Origin: Actinomycetota bacterium
GTDB lineage: Bacteria > Actinomycetota > Acidimicrobiia > Acidimicrobiales > CADCSY01
NCBI GenBank assembly: GCA_004366205.1
Contig: SIRW01000019.1
Location: 1 to 64,000, forward strand
Direction of reading: 5' to 3'
Length of the DNA: 64,000 nucleotides
Both the position numbers and the translations under genes were made by a program. Every line of letters begins with the position of its first letter. Within the stretch, counting starts at the first letter, position 1. The notes beneath the pieces were generated by a model. The model saw nothing but the letters and a program-made list of their open reading frames with translations. It searched no databases and was not told the DNA's origin. Positions 60,124-64,000 of the stretch are shown one piece after another.

Positions 60124-60945
60124 TCAGGCCGAGGCGAAGCGGGGTGGGCGCTTCTCGTTGAGGGCGGCGGCGCCCTCGGCGAAGTCGGGCTCGCCGATCA
60201 TGCGGTCCAGCAGGGCGGTGGCCTCCTCGATCGACTCGCCCAGCCGCCGGTTGAGGTCGGCGTAGAGCTGGCGCTTCATCACCCGGAGCGAGCTGGGCGA
60301 CAGCTCGCTGGCCATGCGCGCGGCGGTGTCCTGTACGTGGGGGAGGAGCTCGTCGGGCGGGAGCACGGCGTTGACCAGTCCGATCTCGGCCGCCTCCTCG
60401 GCGAGCACGACCCGGCTGGTGAGGAGCAGCTCGGCGGCCCGGGCGGTGCCGACGAGGCGGGGCAGCAGCCACGACAGGCCGTACTCCGCAGGCAGGCCGA
60501 CCCGGGCGAACGCGGTGGTGAGCTTCGCGCCGGCCGCGGCGTAGCGCAGGTCGTAGTAGCACGCCAGCACCAGCCCGGCGCCGGCGGCGGCGCCGTTCAG
60601 CGCCCCGATGACGGGCTTGGACAGACCGAGGTGGAACGCCCACGGGTGGTCGAAGTCGGGGTGCACGCCGAACCCGGGGGTGGGCGCATCGTCGTCGACC
60701 CCGCTGTCGTAGGTGCCCTCACCCGCCAGCCGGTCGAGCGCGGCGGCATCGGCGCCCGCGCAGAACCCCCGGCCGGCTCCCGTGACGACGATGACACCGA
60801 CGCCGGGGTCGGCTTCGGCCTCGGCCAGGGCCCGCCGGTACTCGGTCTCCATCCGCCCCGTCCAGGCGTTGAGCCGCTCGGGGCGGTTGAGGGTGAGGGT
60901 GGCCACCCGGTCGGTGACGTCGTACAGGACGGTGCGCTGCTCCAT
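60124..60945 (-). CDS. Enoyl-CoA hydratase/isomerase
   Basis: 273 aa crotonase fold. Oxyanion motifs VTGAGRGFCAGADAAALD and KPVIGALNGAAAGAGLVLAC; the catalytic Glu region reads LPAEYGLSWLLPRLVG. Most relatives have two Glu; here one lies in that segment. It hydrates enoyl-CoA in beta-oxidation. The ATG lies immediately downstream of a GC hairpin and no ribosome-binding site is visible. Confidence 0.88.
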   Translation of the reverse strand: MEQRTVLYDVTDRVATLTLNRPERLNAWTGRMETEYRRALAEAEADPGVGVIVVTGAGRGFCAGADAAALDRLAGEGTYDSGVDDDAPTPGFGVHPDFDHPWAFHLGLSKPVIGALNGAAAGAGLVLACYYDLRYAAAGAKLTTAFARVGLPAEYGLSWLLPRLVGTARAAELLLTSRVVLAEEAAEIGLVNAVLPPDELLPHVQDTAARMASELSPSSLRVMKRQLYADLNRRLGESIEEATALLDRMIGEPDFAEGAAALNEKRPPRFASA

Positions 60946-60966
60946 GGGGCGCGATCATCGCGCCCC
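60946..60966 (-). promoter_or_regulatory. 9-bp GC hairpin abutting the enoyl-CoA hydratase ATG
   Basis: GGGGCGCGA (60946-60954), three bases, TCGCGCCCC (60958-60966). It starts right next to the ATG (60945) and ends 5 nt from the stop of the upstream gene. It could end the upstream transcript, act as an operator, or hinder initiation on a read-through mRNA. Confidence 0.5.
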
Positions 60967-60971
60967 GGGCG

Positions 60972-61211
60972 TCAGGCTGCGGCGGTGCCGTAGGGCTCGC
61001 CGGCGGCCTCGTAGCACGCGTCGTGGTAGTGCTCGACGCGGTCCCACCGGTCGCCGACGTAGACGTTGCAGATGACCTGCTGGCGCTGGGCCTTGGCGCT
61101 GAACTTCACCGGCTCGCCGCAGCCGGTGCACAGCGCCGAGTTGCCCGCCTCGACGCGGCGGAGCACGGCTCGGCTGGAGAGTCGCGGTTTTGTGGGGGTG
61201 CGCTGGGCCAC
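60972..61211 (-). CDS. Small putative zinc-binding protein
   Basis: 79 aa from a GTG at 61211; ATG 61244 is an in-frame alternative. ALCTGCGEPVKFSAK supplies one Cys pair and HYHDACYEAAG a His/Cys pair, enough for one zinc site. The core (VICNVYVGDRWDRVEHYHDACY in broken form) resembles short uncharacterised actinobacterial proteins. No membrane helix. It lies between enoyl-CoA hydratase and ettA on the same strand. Confidence 0.6.
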   Translation of the reverse strand: MAQRTPTKPRLSSRAVLRRVEAGNSALCTGCGEPVKFSAKAQRQQVICNVYVGDRWDRVEHYHDACYEAAGEPYGTAAA

Positions 61212-61377
61212 GTGCTCCCTATCGGCACGCCGCCCCGCGCACATGAGCGCCGGAAGGGGATTTTCCGGAAGCGGCCGGGTCTGGACTTGACGATCGGGGT
61301 GGCGCGCGTGGAGAGTGAGATCGCCGGGTACGGGGTGCCTCCGCCGTGCACCCCTGCCCGGCACTCTCGCGCCCGGC

Positions 61378-63057
<1,680 letters not shown>

Positions 63058-63104
63058 GACCGCGTCGACGGTAGCGGCCCGGCGGCCCGGACCCGAACGG
63101 CGGA

Positions 63105-63110
63105 TACGAT
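63105..63110 (+). promoter_or_regulatory. -10 box of a leaderless promoter (kgd)
   Basis: TACGAT ends 7 nt before the GTG at 63118; no Shine-Dalgarno is present in the 60-bp gap to ettA. Confidence 0.55.
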
Positions 63111-63117
63111 CGGCGCC

Positions 63118-64000
63118 GTGAGCGATCCCACCGGATCAGCCGGCGCGGTCGGCGCGAACACGTGGCTCGTCGACGAGATGTACGAGCAGTACCTCGAGGA
63201 CCCCTCGTCGGTCAGCGAGCGCTGGCAGGAGTTCTTCGCCGAGCGTCAGGCCGCCGAGCAGGTCCGCGACGGCCGGGCCGACCAGGCCCCGGACGAGCAG
63301 CACCCGCCCGCCGGAGGCGCGTCCCGGACCGCGCCGTCACCGCCGGAACCGGCGGACGGCCGCCCGGCCCCGTCCCCGGCGCCGCAGCGCCAGCCCGCGG
63401 CGGCTGAGCCGCAGCCGGGATCGCCGCAGCCGGGCTCCCCGTCGCCCGGGAGGGCGGGATCCCAGGAGGGCGAGCCCGCAGCCCAGCTGTTGCGGGGGGC
63501 GGCGGCGCGCATCGTGGCCAACATGGAGGCCAGCCTGGGCGTGCCCACGGCGACATCGGCGCGCGTGATCCCGGCCAAGCTGCTCGAGGTCAACCGCCGG
63601 GTGATCAACGGCTACCTCGGGCGCACGCGCGCCGGCAAGGTCAGCTTCACGCACCTGATCGGCTACGCCGTGGTGCGGGCGATCCGGGCGGTGCCCGCCA
63701 TGAACGCCACCTTCAGCGAGATCGACGGCAAGCCACACGTCACCCGCCACGAGCACGTGCACCTGGGGCTCGCCGTCGACGTCGAGAAGGCCGACGGTTC
63801 GCGCACGCTGCTCGTCCCCGTGATCAAGGCGGCCGACACCCTCGACTTCCGGCGGTTCGTCGCCGCCTACGAGGACCTCATCCGCAAGGTCCGCAGCAAC
63901 AAGCTCTCGCCCGACGACATGACCGGGGCGACCATCACGCTCACCAACCCCGGCACGATCGGCACGGTCCACTCGGTGCCCCGCCTCATGCCCGGCCAAG
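63118..64000 (+). CDS. kgd: Multifunctional 2-oxoglutarate metabolism enzyme (Kgd/SucA), N-terminal part
   Basis: The first 294 codons are in the window; the gene continues past the right edge. Residues about 14-45 are the OGDH N-terminal segment ([26 protein letters not shown] in broken form), then a Pro/Ala-rich linker (about 45-125), then the E2o-like catalytic domain ([28 protein letters not shown] in broken form, [32 protein letters not shown]). This E2-E1 fusion is the actinobacterial Kgd, which decarboxylates 2-oxoglutarate and serves as the OGDH core. Confidence 0.93.
   Translation, partial: MSDPTGSAGAVGANTWLVDEMYEQYLEDPSSVSERWQEFFAERQAAEQVRDGRADQAPDEQHPPAGGASRTAPSPPEPADGRPAPSPAPQRQPAAAEPQPGSPQPGSPSPGRAGSQEGEPAAQLLRGAAARIVANMEASLGVPTATSARVIPAKLLEVNRRVINGYLGRTRAGKVSFTHLIGYAVVRAIRAVPAMNATFSEIDGKPHVTRHEHVHLGLAVDVEKADGSRTLLVPVIKAADTLDFRRFVAAYEDLIRKVRSNKLSPDDMTGATITLTNPGTIGTVHSVPRLMPGQ

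Overview
The window reads as chromosome of a very GC-rich actinobacterium. Markers seen: a mycothiol S-conjugate amidase (mca), the actinobacterial mismatch endonuclease NucS, a Kgd-type 2-oxoglutarate enzyme, two F420-type LLM oxidoreductases, two wax-ester synthase/DGAT-family acyltransferases, a geranylgeranyl-reductase-like flavoprotein and many beta-oxidation genes. The mix fits class Acidimicrobiia or a relative, but that placement is inference. No tRNA, rRNA, CRISPR, insertion sequence, phage gene or origin was seen. Codon use is uniformly GC-rich and no stretch looks recently acquired.

Layout. 1-3123: edge of an ABC ATPase gene, acylphosphatase, and a two-gene cation module (MgtE/COG1824-like permease plus a PhoU/TrkA_C regulator). 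3190-7497: an acidic repeat protein, an APH-fold phosphotransferase and a three-gene two-component operon; the operon promoter and the phosphotransferase promoter carry matching arrays of 7-bp boxes at an 11-bp pitch. 7609-12968: NfeD/SPFH membrane pair, mca, SCP2 protein, cupredoxin lipoprotein, double GNAT and a YdjC-type deacetylase. 12979-18937: nuclease lipoprotein and DUF2089/DUF4097 genes divergent from a paired ABC exporter, with a palindromic operator between them. 18960-28352: VOC and MOSC proteins, acyl-CoA dehydrogenase, thiolase, amidase, thioesterase, LLM oxidoreductase, o-succinylbenzoate synthase. 28360-38591: methyltransferase-Mug fusion, DUF2207 protein, SDRs, a response-regulator diguanylate cyclase, a second LLM enzyme, WS/DGAT, DsbA-like, PAP2 and a RecB-like nuclease. 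38640-49847: hydrolases, SEC-C methionine aminopeptidase, lipase, a fatty-acid block (SDR, acyl-CoA ligase, dehydrogenase, nitronate monooxygenase-like, thioesterase) and a lone receiver protein. 49933-64000: zinc-finger microprotein, GGR, WS/DGAT, SIMPL, YqgE, VanW, NucS, ABC1 kinase, a PEP-mobile-domain protein, enoyl-CoA hydratase, EttA and the start of kgd.

How it works together. The main theme is acyl-CoA and neutral-lipid metabolism: ligase, dehydrogenases, hydratase, SDR, thiolase, thioesterases, lipase and WS/DGAT enzymes. Several of these promoters share a 14-bp palindrome TGAC-N6-GTCA, which suggests one lipid regulator encoded elsewhere. A second theme is expression style: about twenty starts have a TANNNT box only 6-9 nt upstream and no clear Shine-Dalgarno, so leaderless mRNAs appear common. 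Several gene ends carry long GC hairpins without a U-tract; one hairpin family (TTCTGGG...CCCAGAA) recurs and is duplicated in tandem at exactly 62 bp at two separate loci.
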